A stretch of 64,000 bases of DNA, taken from Bacillota bacterium. Lineage in GTDB: Bacteria > Bacillota > Clostridia > Lachnospirales > Lachnospiraceae. Shown one piece after another: positions 35,209 to 43,311 of the stretch. The stretch lies in contig JAEWPQ010000033.1 of the NCBI GenBank assembly GCA_023460575.1, forward strand, positions 1 through 64,000. The letters run 5' to 3'. The position numbers and the translations under genes are program-made. Numbering within the stretch: position 1 is the stretch's first letter; every line of letters begins with the position of its first letter. The notes under the pieces were generated by a model that was not told the origin of the DNA, did not search any database, and saw only the letters and a list, made by a program, of their open reading frames with translations.

Positions 35209-36369
35209 TCAGCCAATGTACTTCTTATCAGTAAGAATTTCTCTGGCCTTTTTCAGATTACGTTCCGATAAAAGGACCACCGGGCCTGTACAGCCCATTC
35301 CGCTCTCGGCATAGATACCGGATGCCCATAAGCAGGATACCGCATCCTCAAGATCCATGATTTCAATCCCAAGGATTTCTTCCGTCACCACTTCTTTGGG
35401 TGGAGCTTTTACTTCCTCTGCTGACTCTGAATTTTTATTTTGCCTGCATTCATTCAGTATCTGCTCAAGGCCTGCCTTCTTTGCCTTTGCGAATTCATCG
35501 GCAAGAACCTTCTGATAATCACCGTCAAGCAGTTCCTTTGCGAATTCTAAGGCTCCTGTTATGAGAGGAATTCCGGATGCCCTTGAGACAATCAGAATCA
35601 GCTTTTCAAACCCTTCTCCGATTCCCGGACCATATCCAAAACCAACCGACTCATAATTGCCGCCAGTGGTATAAGCAGAAAACATCTTGGTCAGGACATT
35701 ACCGGTCAGAGAATCCATAACCATTACATCCGCAGAGGCTGTCAGGAGATCGTTGCCCCTCATGACAATTCCTCCATCCGCCCTGTTGGACGAAGCAAAT
35801 TGGATGTCATAACCATTTTTTTTCAGCTTTTGCAGCGCGATCTCTGTCTGCCGTGCTCCGTCAACATTTAAAATACCAACCGTCGGGTTTGCCACTCCGC
35901 TCGCTTTTGCAGTAATGATTCCGTAGATGGCGTTCTTTATCATGCTTTCGATCCTGTTTACGGATGATGTTCCTGTGGTAGAAGCAATATACAACTTTTT
36001 CCCGGCTGCCGGCGTAATCACACGTCCAACCGTAGAGACTCCGATGGGAAAAGGATAGTGCATGGTCACCGCCGCATAGGCTTCTTTTTTCTGGAGCATA
36101 TCATCCATCTTTTTATGCCCCTCTTCTTCTGAGGTAACCGGTATGACTTCCAGATTCTCTGCTTCCAACTGCCGGCTTCCAATCACCTTCACAGATATCC
36201 CTTTTTTTGCCGCCTCATAAGCTGCCTGATAAATGGTTTCTTCTCCATGCTCACTTCCCATTGCTGTTATTGCGATGGGCATTTTCCTGCCGGATTGACC
36301 AGTTTCAAGCATATGAGCCATTTCGAAAAAGGTCTCTGCAATTAACTGTTTCACCTTACCTTCAGACAT
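35209..36369 (-). CDS. grdD: Glycine/sarcosine/betaine reductase complex protein C, alpha subunit
   Basis: Receives the acetyl group from carboxymethyl-selenoether GrdA as a thioester and releases acetyl phosphate; distant relative of PlsX phosphate acyltransferases. The 386-residue protein has SVKVIGSRQ-type N-terminal fold, VNRIESMIKNAIYG, and a C-terminal GMGCTGPVVLLSE whose Cys is the reported acetyl-carrying site in the family. ATG 36369 follows GAGGGGTG. It pairs with GrdC, encoded four bases upstream. Confidence 0.93.
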   Translation of the reverse strand: MSEGKVKQLIAETFFEMAHMLETGQSGRKMPIAITAMGSEHGEETIYQAAYEAAKKGISVKVIGSRQLEAENLEVIPVTSEEEGHKKMDDMLQKKEAYAAVTMHYPFPIGVSTVGRVITPAAGKKLYIASTTGTSSVNRIESMIKNAIYGIITAKASGVANPTVGILNVDGARQTEIALQKLKKNGYDIQFASSNRADGGIVMRGNDLLTASADVMVMDSLTGNVLTKMFSAYTTGGNYESVGFGYGPGIGEGFEKLILIVSRASGIPLITGALEFAKELLDGDYQKVLADEFAKAKKAGLEQILNECRQNKNSESAEEVKAPPKEVVTEEILGIEIMDLEDAVSCLWASGIYAESGMGCTGPVVLLSERNLKKAREILTDKKYIG

Positions 36370-36373
36370 ATGA

Positions 36374-37912
36374 TCACCCCTCGTCTTCCTGAAGATGCTT
36401 TGCAAAATCCTTTAAAGATGCGGCAATCAGTTTCCTGATCTTGTCCTCAGACACCGTCTCCTCCTGTCCTGCACCGCTGTTTTGCTGAAGAATAAAGGAT
36501 ACTCCATCAAACAGATTAGTCATTCTTCCAAGAAACAGACTTCCTTTTCCAATAACCATGGCTCTGGTGATTTTTTTATCCATCAGTTCCTGTCTGGCAA
36601 AGCCAAGGTAAGGAACTCCGGAAGGGATATGTCCCTGAGTAGGGGCCCAACCCACCATGCCATGCTCAGATACAAAATCAGCCAGCTGGGATTTCTCTAT
36701 CTCTTTGCGCATGGCGGCAAGCGCTCCTATCATTTTATAATTTGCCTCGGGCACATTGCCGGCTCCTGCGGGCTTCGTAATATCCGGATTCTGCATTTCA
36801 ACAGTATACTTATCAATATCGCTCAGCTTCAGACCTGCTTTTTCAAGAGCTGATGCCGTCAGCGAAGAAATCACGTTCTGAGGAGAAGACCCGGTTCCTA
36901 CCGTATGCCTGCCCACGATATCGGTATTAATTTCCGGGCTGACCCCGTCATTGGCGCTGACGAGTATAGCAAAACCAGCCACGCAATCCTCCAGGATAGG
37001 AATTCCTTTGCCTACATGATCCTTTCCATTCATACCGAGCTTTGCGGTAGATCCTCCGGCGGCAACGATAACATGCTTAAATGTTCCTGCCTTCACCATA
37101 GCCGCCGCATGAATCAGGGCATGGGTCGGACCGGCACAGAAACCTCTTACATCGCAACCTGTGGCGTTTTCAAGACCTGCGATTTCTGCTGCTGCTTTCG
37201 CAAAGTTTCCTCCGCCTCTCTGATTCATATCACCGCACGCCTCTTCCGAACACTCGATCACATATTCAATTTCTTCTTTCCTTATATCATTCTTATCAAT
37301 TAAATGTAACAATGATAAAACGCAGGAAGCCTTTGAAACAAGGTTTTCAAAAATGACATGGGCTGAAAGAGAATGGTCAATATCATGTGCGGGTTTGATG
37401 CAGCCGACAATCATTCCTCCATAATACAAAGGCTCTGCATGTTCGTCTGCGATTAAACCGTTAATTTCTGACAACTCAAAGTTTTTTTCAAAGATACTCA
37501 AAAACTTTGGATCTATAAGACTGTGAGACTCTAATTTTTTCTTCACGGAAACAGCAAATTGTGATTCTAATTTTACAAGATCAAATACATCACAGATTGC
37601 AATCAACCCGATAAATTCATCTTCCGGCATGATTTCCCCAAATCTGCCTTCTCTATTACTGTAATCGGATTTCTGCTGATACCATGGCTGTTCATAGCCA
37701 GCCAGCTCATCAGGCGTAATGTTTCCAATGTAAGTCTGATTCGGCAGATACGCTTTACATTCTTCATAAGACCGCAGACTCTTATCCAAATTTTTCAGAT
37801 ATTCAGAATCAGGATCAATGGTTCGCTGAGTTGTCTGTGTTGTGCCATTATGAATTACCATATCCGGCGTATGAGCAAGTATGTAACTTGCTCCTTTTAA
37901 GACGCTGTACAT
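36374..37912 (-). CDS. grdC: Glycine/sarcosine/betaine reductase complex protein C, beta subunit
   Basis: A 512-residue ketoacyl synthase III-like subunit of protein C. Recognisable blocks are YSVLKGASYILAHTPDMV, NATGCDVRGFCAGPTHALIHA (active-site type Cys) and the late GWAPTQGHIPSGVPYLG. Together with GrdD it forms acetyl phosphate from the GrdA-bound intermediate. ATG 37912 follows TATAGGAGG; a further in-frame start upstream lacks a site. Confidence 0.94.
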   Translation of the reverse strand: MYSVLKGASYILAHTPDMVIHNGTTQTTQRTIDPDSEYLKNLDKSLRSYEECKAYLPNQTYIGNITPDELAGYEQPWYQQKSDYSNREGRFGEIMPEDEFIGLIAICDVFDLVKLESQFAVSVKKKLESHSLIDPKFLSIFEKNFELSEINGLIADEHAEPLYYGGMIVGCIKPAHDIDHSLSAHVIFENLVSKASCVLSLLHLIDKNDIRKEEIEYVIECSEEACGDMNQRGGGNFAKAAAEIAGLENATGCDVRGFCAGPTHALIHAAAMVKAGTFKHVIVAAGGSTAKLGMNGKDHVGKGIPILEDCVAGFAILVSANDGVSPEINTDIVGRHTVGTGSSPQNVISSLTASALEKAGLKLSDIDKYTVEMQNPDITKPAGAGNVPEANYKMIGALAAMRKEIEKSQLADFVSEHGMVGWAPTQGHIPSGVPYLGFARQELMDKKITRAMVIGKGSLFLGRMTNLFDGVSFILQQNSGAGQEETVSEDKIRKLIAASLKDFAKHLQEDEG

Positions 37913-38003
37913 ATTTTGCCTCCTATAATAAATCAATTCCTGCAAAATGTGGTGCTGTGTACCATTCGCATTTCACAAGAATTGATCTGTGAAGGGATGA
38001 ATT

Positions 38004-38468
38004 TTAAAATTTACAATACTCGTCCCTTATTGTTGACATCTCTTTTCGGATATCGTCGACATCCAATACCATTTCCATCATACTGATCTGCTCGTCATAA
38101 ACATCGCTATCTACTTCATCTTTGATTTCCGGCTCACAAGCATGATATACTTTTAGTCCCAACTGGACTCCTGCCAAAGGTCCTGCAAAAGTAGGGTCTC
38201 CTGCCGTAACAGTTTCAGCAGCAAGGCCGGCAGCCTCACCTTCTGCGGCTCCTAAAATAACAATAATATTTTCAGGACCGTACTGTTCCGCCAATGCTTT
38301 TACCCTCTTTTGATTTTCAAGATCCATGGCACCCGCAGCCGTTCAGACAAAGCATTCTGTTGACGAGAATACTACTTCTGCACCGGCCGTTTTAACACAC
38401 TCCTCAATTGCAGGACCCGGAATGCCGTCTCTGTCGCCGATAATGATCGCCTTTTTGTCTTTAAGCAT
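38004..38468 (-). CDS. grdA: Selenoprotein A of glycine/sarcosine/betaine reductase
   Basis: A 154-residue selenoprotein; Sec42 is encoded by UGA at 38343-38345 within CFV-Sec-TAAGAMDLE, the GrdA signature. It carries the carboxymethyl group as a selenoether between protein B and protein C and is re-reduced by thioredoxin. The N-terminus (LKDKKAIIIGDRDGIPGPA) starts after AGGAGG at 38468; an ordinary gene call would begin at the internal Met after the UGA and lose the active site. The order trxB-trxA-grdA puts its reductant next to it. Confidence 0.95.
38343..38345 (-). other. In-frame UGA (selenocysteine codon 42) of grdA
   Basis: The frame is open on both sides and the protein matches GrdA through this position, so UGA is recoded, not a stop. 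I could not define a convincing SECIS stem downstream by eye. Confidence 0.9.
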
Positions 38469-38494
38469 ATTACTTCCTCCTTTTTTATCTATAT

Positions 38495-38500
38495 TATAAC
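38495..38500 (-). promoter_or_regulatory. Candidate -10 (TATAAT) for grdA
   Basis: A perfect TATAAT about 30 bases upstream of the grdA ATG in the 104-bp gap after trxA. No good -35 lies at 16-18 bp, so this may be an activator-dependent internal promoter raising GrdA expression. Confidence 0.4.
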
Positions 38501-38572
38501 GTGTGCCAGCAAGATAAATATTTACTCTGCAGGCTAAAAATAGATTTCCACGTTATGTACCTGGTTGTTTTA

Positions 38573-38893
38573 CTAAAATGCATATCGCTTTATCATTTCC
38601 TCAATTTTATCAGGTGTTGCATCCTCTTTTACTAATTCTTCAACTTTTTCACCGTTTTTATAGATAGCCATAACGGGTAGTCCCAAAATTTTCTGAGAAA
38701 TGGCAAGCCTTCTTGCCTTTGTGGTATTCAGTTTAGTAAATTTGATTTTATCGCTGTATTCTTCAGCAAATTTCTCAACATGAGGGAGAAGAGCCTGACA
38801 GGGCACACACCCGTCTCCAAAAAAGTCCACAAATACTATTCCTTCTGCCTTCAGCACTTCTGGTTCAAACGTATCTTTATCCACAACTAACAT
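38573..38893 (-). CDS. trxA: Thioredoxin with atypical GCVPC active site
   Basis: A 106-residue thioredoxin that reduces GrdA/protein B after each turnover. The usual WCGPC motif is replaced by GCVPC (FFGDGCVPCQALLP), the variant reported from glycine-reductase clostridia; the cis-Pro is present in ILGLPVMAIYK. The gene starts one base after the trxB stop and precedes grdA, so it is a dedicated electron donor rather than the housekeeping thioredoxin. Confidence 0.92.
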   Translation of the reverse strand: MLVVDKDTFEPEVLKAEGIVFVDFFGDGCVPCQALLPHVEKFAEEYSDKIKFTKLNTTKARRLAISQKILGLPVMAIYKNGEKVEELVKEDATPDKIEEMIKRYAF

Positions 38894-38894
38894 T

Positions 38895-39836
38895 CTAATT
38901 ACCTCCTTCGTTTTCTATATATTTCTCAGCCATGACGGCCGCAATCGCTCCATCAGCACAGGCAGTGACAACCTGTCTTAAACTCTTAATTCTGATATCC
39001 CCGGCAGCAAAAACACCCGGCACATTTGTTTCCATATTTTCATTTGTTCTAATATAACCGTATTCCATGTCCAAACTGCCCTCAAAACATTTTGACTGAG
39101 GCAGATATCCGATAAAGCCAAAGATTCCGAATGTTCCGTCTTCTTCATCGGCAACAATTTCCGTCACTTCCCCTGTCTTCAAGTTTTCGACCGACATACT
39201 CTGGACCATTCCATCTCCCTTTATTTCTTTCACCACGCAGTCCCACATAAAATCTACTTTAGGATTATTAAATGCTTTTTCCTGAATGGATTTTGCGGCA
39301 CGGAGCTCATCTCTTCTATGGATAATGGTCACCTTCCGGCCAAATTTTGTCAGATAAAGAGCCTCTTCTACAGCAGTATCTCCGCCTCCGACTACAAAAA
39401 TTTCAAAATCCTCAAAGAAGTTTCCGTCACAGGTTGCACAATAAGACACTCCTTTTCCGATCAATTCCCTTTCGCCGGGACAGCCGATAGGCTTTGGGAA
39501 TGCGCCGGTGGCAATGATCACCGTTTTCGTGTGGTACTCTTTCCCCTTTCCCTTCAATACCTTGATATCTCTGGAGAAATCTACCGATTCAATACAATCA
39601 GACGTTCTTTCAATTCCAAATTTCTCTACCTGCTCTGTCATTCTTCCTACCAGAGTACTGCCTGACTCCTCCGGAAGACACCCCGGATAATTTTCAATCT
39701 CGGAAGTAATAACAATCTGTCCCCCATCCTTATCTTTTTCAATAAGCAGTGCATTCAGTCTGGCTCTTCCTGCATAAAGACCGGCGGACAGGCCGGCAGG
39801 TCCTCCACCAATTATTACAACATCATAAACGTTCAA
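38895..39836 (-). CDS. trxB: Thioredoxin reductase
   Basis: FAD/NADPH flavoprotein that reduces the adjacent atypical thioredoxin. The 313-residue protein shows GGGPAGLSAGLYAGRA (FAD site), SYCATCDGNFF (redox pair CATC), VVGGGDTAVEEA (NADPH site) and GVFAAGDIR. Translation starts at TTG (39836) behind GGAGG. It forms trxB-trxA-grdA with its partners. Confidence 0.94.
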   Translation of the reverse strand: MNVYDVVIIGGGPAGLSAGLYAGRARLNALLIEKDKDGGQIVITSEIENYPGCLPEESGSTLVGRMTEQVEKFGIERTSDCIESVDFSRDIKVLKGKGKEYHTKTVIIATGAFPKPIGCPGERELIGKGVSYCATCDGNFFEDFEIFVVGGGDTAVEEALYLTKFGRKVTIIHRRDELRAAKSIQEKAFNNPKVDFMWDCVVKEIKGDGMVQSMSVENLKTGEVTEIVADEEDGTFGIFGFIGYLPQSKCFEGSLDMEYGYIRTNENMETNVPGVFAAGDIRIKSLRQVVTACADGAIAAVMAEKYIENEGGN

Positions 39837-39849
39837 AGCGCACCTCCAT

Positions 39850-41724
39850 TTATTTTTTAGTATTTAATACCCTGTCATCACCCACGCGTCTGGTGAATTT
39901 TTCCTGATCAAACCTTTCCAGAAGCATTAATGCAAACTTTCTGCTGGTTCCGATAGAATCCCTGAAATCCGGAAGCTTTAATATACCCTTTTCAACAAAA
40001 AGTCTTTCTGCTGATTCTTTGGCCCTTTTGTACTGTGTTTCCGTCAGAATAAATTGTCCGGGAAACACTAAAAAATCACTCTGCAGCATAAATTCAAGCA
40101 CCTGCTGTTTTTCTTTGATATTCTCCGTAAGCTCTGCAGCTGTCAGCAGAGTATAGCCGCTTTCCATGACCTTTATCTTCAATTCATCACTGATTTTCTT
40201 TTGGCTTTCTGTAAGATTCGGTTCAAAATCACAACATGAAACCAGATTCTGCTCAAGCTTAACTTCGTTCTTTGCGGCCAGATATTTTAACATGGTCTCA
40301 CACTGCTTCTTATTGGACATATCAAGCTTTTCCAGTAATTCTGCCTTAGGAATCCCTTTTCGCAATCTGTATTTTTTATGATAATCTTTTAAGACTGCCT
40401 CCACCATATACCTGTAATGCATCAAATATTCTGCATGTATAAACTGCTTTTCGATTAATAAAATAATTCCATCGTCTTCAAGTTCTTTTAGCTCTTCTTC
40501 TTTAATGTCTTTATTTAAAAAAGCGGATATCTTGGAAAAATCAGAAAATGGATTGTTTTTAATATATTCTTCTATAATTTCCTTGTCAGAAGCCGAGTCC
40601 TTCATCTGAAGCGACCGCAATCGTTCATCGGGATCATTTTTATATCTCAAAGCTTTCGGATCTATGATGACTCCGCCGCCGATGGTTGTGACCGGAGAAA
40701 TAGTTCTTAATACAAAACGGTCACCCTTCAAAACAGCTATTTCATGATCCAGCAGAATCTGGGCATAGCCTTCATCCCCGGCTTTTACTTTTTTATGGGT
40801 GATGGGTACAAATCTTGCCACTTCCTCCGACGCTCCGGTATATAGCTTCAGCTTATAAAACTTACCGATTTCAAGCTTTGTGGATTTAACGATGGTAAAT
40901 CTGACGTCAATCCTGTCCGTTACGTATACTCCGTTCCTTGCTGCAACTGTGTTTCCTCTTTTTAATTCATCCACCGTTATATTGGATAAGTTGATTGCCG
41001 TTCTCTGTCCGGCATATGCTAAGTCCACGTTGTGTTCATGAACCTGAAGATTCCGGACTTTCGTAGAAATTCCCTGAGGATAAACAACCAATTCATCCTC
41101 TGTTTTCAATATACCTTCCATTAGAGTACCGGTAACTACGGTTCCGTATCCTTTAACAGAAAAAACCCGGTCTATATTCATTCTGGGCTTCTTCGTGAAG
41201 CTGCGTTCCCGGATATCTGAAGTCAGGATCTCAAGCTCGGTTATTAACACATCAAAACCTTTCCTGCTGACAGAATCAACTTCCACGATCTTTGTCCCTT
41301 CTAAAAAGGTTCCTTTTATAAACGACCGGATATCTTCTATTACCAGCTCCTTAAAGTCCTCATCTACCAGATCGATCTTAGTAAGAACAATCAGGAATTT
41401 TTGTATTCCCAGATAACTGAGGATGTCGATATGCTCTCTTGTCTGGGGCATAATCCCTTCATTCGCCGCAATAATAATCAGTGCAGCATCAATGCCCGTG
41501 GCGCCGGCCAGCATATTCTTAATAAACTTTTCGTGCCCCGGAACATCAACAATTCCAAGCGTACGTCCGTTAGGAAGCTGAAAGCCGGTAAATCCAAGAT
41601 TAATTGAAATTCCTCGTTTCTTCTCTTCCGCAAGAGTATCCGTATCATGGCCTGTCAGCGCTTTCACCAATGCCGTTTTGCCATGATCGATATGCCCTGC
41701 CGTCCCTACAACTATGCTGTCCAT
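39850..41724 (-). CDS. selB: Selenocysteine-specific elongation factor
   Basis: GTPase that delivers Sec-tRNA(Sec) to UGA codons by binding the SECIS. Residues 1-~170 carry G1 GTAGHIDHGKTALV, G3 DVPGHEKF and the NKxD-like TKIDLVDE; OB domains follow, then four winged-helix units at the C-terminus (about 380-624) that bind the SECIS. At 624 residues it is normal for clostridial SelB. Start follows GGGGGAGGAATGA. It sits directly after the tRNA-Sec gene, 74 bp apart and with no terminator between, so both are probably on one transcript. Confidence 0.95.
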   Translation of the reverse strand: MDSIVVGTAGHIDHGKTALVKALTGHDTDTLAEEKKRGISINLGFTGFQLPNGRTLGIVDVPGHEKFIKNMLAGATGIDAALIIIAANEGIMPQTREHIDILSYLGIQKFLIVLTKIDLVDEDFKELVIEDIRSFIKGTFLEGTKIVEVDSVSRKGFDVLITELEILTSDIRERSFTKKPRMNIDRVFSVKGYGTVVTGTLMEGILKTEDELVVYPQGISTKVRNLQVHEHNVDLAYAGQRTAINLSNITVDELKRGNTVAARNGVYVTDRIDVRFTIVKSTKLEIGKFYKLKLYTGASEEVARFVPITHKKVKAGDEGYAQILLDHEIAVLKGDRFVLRTISPVTTIGGGVIIDPKALRYKNDPDERLRSLQMKDSASDKEIIEEYIKNNPFSDFSKISAFLNKDIKEEELKELEDDGIILLIEKQFIHAEYLMHYRYMVEAVLKDYHKKYRLRKGIPKAELLEKLDMSNKKQCETMLKYLAAKNEVKLEQNLVSCCDFEPNLTESQKKISDELKIKVMESGYTLLTAAELTENIKEKQQVLEFMLQSDFLVFPGQFILTETQYKRAKESAERLFVEKGILKLPDFRDSIGTSRKFALMLLERFDQEKFTRRVGDDRVLNTKK

Positions 41725-41798
41725 TCATTCCTCCCCCAAAGGCAGATTGTGATTTTTTTAACTATACGGGCGCAATTTATGTAAATGTAAATTATTTT

Positions 41799-41892
41799 TG
41801 GCGGAAGCATATGGGAATCGAACCCACCCACGGCTACAAGCCGCAACACGGTTTTGAAGACCGGTAGGCACACCAGTTACCTGTCTGCTTCC
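41799..41892 (-). tRNA. selC: tRNA-Sec (anticodon UCA)
   Basis: 94 bases ending in an encoded CCA. The anticodon UCA lies at 41857-41855 in the loop CTTCAAA; the acceptor stem begins GGAAGCA and pairs with TGCTTCC, followed by discriminator G; a long variable arm and T-loop TTCGATT are present. These are tRNA-Sec features. It inserts selenocysteine at the UGA codons of grdA and grdH located downstream on the same strand. Confidence 0.96.
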
Positions 41893-41899
41893 ATTAATA

Positions 41900-41916
41900 T
41901 TGTAGATTGTCTACAA
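41900..41916. promoter_or_regulatory. Palindrome between promoter and tRNA-Sec
   Basis: TTGTAGA and TCTACAA with a 3-base centre form a perfect 7-bp dyad located just before the tRNA 5' end and downstream of the expected start site. It could be an operator (GntR-like TTGT-ACAA character) or a hairpin in the 5' leader of the precursor. Confidence 0.5.
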
Positions 41917-41927
41917 TTTACTTTTAC

Positions 41928-41956
41928 ATTATAACTAATTTTTTGTGCTATATCAA
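41928..41956 (-). promoter_or_regulatory. Sigma-A promoter of the tRNA-Sec/selB cluster
   Basis: TTGATA (41951-41956) and TATAAT (41928-41933) are separated by exactly 17 bp on the minus strand, about 36 bases upstream of the mature tRNA-Sec. Confidence 0.85.
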
Positions 41957-42080
41957 CATGGTTTTTTTTATATTTCATACTCACTTTATTTATTATTTTT
42001 ATATATTCTGAATTTTTGCTTAAAAAACATACAAATAAACCAATTATCAAAAGGCGAAAACTTATTAAAATATTTTATTC

Positions 42081-42114
42081 AAAAAAAACACAAGCCTTAT
42101 ATCACTTGTGTTTT
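42081..42114 (-). terminator. Terminator after the LURP-one gene
   Basis: A 10-bp stem AAAACACAAG/CTTGTGTTTT followed on the minus strand by a run of eight T. It isolates the tRNA-Sec cluster from upstream transcription. Bases 41957-42080 are AT-rich with nothing else seen. Confidence 0.92.
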
Positions 42115-42142
42115 CGCTTATGCTGCAGGTACGATACCTTTT

Positions 42143-42619
42143 TTAATTTTTATTCTGGCTGCATTTAACAGCATCAATAGCAAGAACCACCATCAATGCC
42201 AAAAGAGCATCCTGTTCTTCAGCCACATCAATGATATAAGTATCGGTAAAACGGAACAGCTGTTTTTCTATCTGTGCCACAACGCCGCCCTCTCTGGAAT
42301 ATATGGAATAATCCCAGCCAAAAAAATCTCCTTTTACCTCCCAGCCAATACAGTCGATGTTAAATGAGGGCTTGAAAAAAGTAAATTCTTTTGTTATAGT
42401 GCCAACCGTTTCACCGTTTATAATGATATAAAACCGGGGAAGAAACGTGAATATCTGCTCTTTTAAAGTCGCCAGATGACTGCCGTTTCTGTCATAGATT
42501 TCCAATTTGTGTCCCCATGCAGGTTTTCCGCTGACTGTAAAAACAGGACTGCCAGCCTCATCATAAATATCATAACTGTCAAACCAGGAAAAAAAGCGTT
42601 GTTTGAACATTAATTTCAT
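42143..42619 (-). CDS. LURP-one-related family protein
   Basis: A 158-residue protein of the LURP-one/YxjI (Tubby-like beta-barrel) family: repeating beta strands such as RFFSWFDSYDIYDEAG, KLEIYDRNGSHLATLK, and KPSFNIDCIGWEVKGDFFG. Function is not known to me; members may bind lipids or act in signalling. ATG 42619 follows AAAGGAGACG; a 15-codon upstream extension lacks a site. Stands next to nth, 44 bases away. Confidence 0.8.
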   Translation of the reverse strand: MKLMFKQRFFSWFDSYDIYDEAGSPVFTVSGKPAWGHKLEIYDRNGSHLATLKEQIFTFLPRFYIIINGETVGTITKEFTFFKPSFNIDCIGWEVKGDFFGWDYSIYSREGGVVAQIEKQLFRFTDTYIIDVAEEQDALLALMVVLAIDAVKCSQNKN

Positions 42620-42663
42620 TGTTTCGTCTCCTTTTATGCTTTGTCGGTCACTTTCTTTAATCA

Positions 42664-43287
42664 CTACAGCTTTCTCTCACACCATTCCCCCAGCACACAT
42701 TCGCTACACTTAGCCTTCCTTGCTGTGCAGATCTCTCTCCCATGATAAATCAGCTGAAAGTTAATCCTGTTCCAATGTTCCTCAGGCAAAACCTTCTGAA
42801 GCTCCAGTTCCACTTTTACCGGATTGTTCCCTTCTGCCCAGCCCAGCCGTCTGGATATCCGGAATACGTGGGTATCCACGGTAACTCCCGGAATTTCATA
42901 CGCATCGGCAAGAAACAGGGTGGCTGTCTTCCTACCCACTCCCGCCAGTTTTAACAGTCCTTCTATATCTGATGGTACCTCACCGCCATATTCATTTACG
43001 ATCTGAGTACAGCATTTCTTTAAATTCCTTGCTTTATTCTTATAAAGGCCAATGGAACGGATAGAAGCCTCAATTTCTTCCAGAGGTGCATGGGCAAGCT
43101 GGTCAGCAGTCTGAAACCGTCTGCAAAAGTCAGGCAATACCTCTTCCACCTGCTTATCTGTACTCTGTGCGCTGAGCATAATGGCTGCAAGCAGCTGCCA
43201 GGGCTGATCGTGATAGAATTCTTCTTTTGTCACTCCGTATACTTCATCCAGCTTCTTAAGAATTGCTCCAGTTTTCTCTTCTGTCAT
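42664..43287 (-). CDS. nth: Endonuclease III
   Basis: DNA glycosylase/AP lyase that removes oxidised pyrimidines. The 207-residue protein contains the helix-hairpin-helix LKLAGVGRKTA with catalytic Lys/Asp region VDTHVFRISRRLGW, and four Cys in the 4Fe-4S arrangement CTARKAKCSECVLGEWC. The ATG at 43287 follows AAAGGA. Next to the EndoQ gene, so both may be co-expressed for base repair. Confidence 0.95.
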   Translation of the reverse strand: MTEEKTGAILKKLDEVYGVTKEEFYHDQPWQLLAAIMLSAQSTDKQVEEVLPDFCRRFQTADQLAHAPLEEIEASIRSIGLYKNKARNLKKCCTQIVNEYGGEVPSDIEGLLKLAGVGRKTATLFLADAYEIPGVTVDTHVFRISRRLGWAEGNNPVKVELELQKVLPEEHWNRINFQLIYHGREICTARKAKCSECVLGEWCERKL

Positions 43288-43311
43288 TTGTTGTAGTCCT
43301 TTCCTCACGTT

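Noticed and set aside
38480..38515. Sigma-54 promoter before grdA (TGGCAC seen)
   Set aside because: The -12 element TTGCW is missing at the required distance; the region instead has a TATAAT.
41799..41892. tRNA-Sec as an attachment site for an integrated island
   Set aside because: No integrase gene and no duplicated tRNA 3' end were seen at the other side of the cluster.
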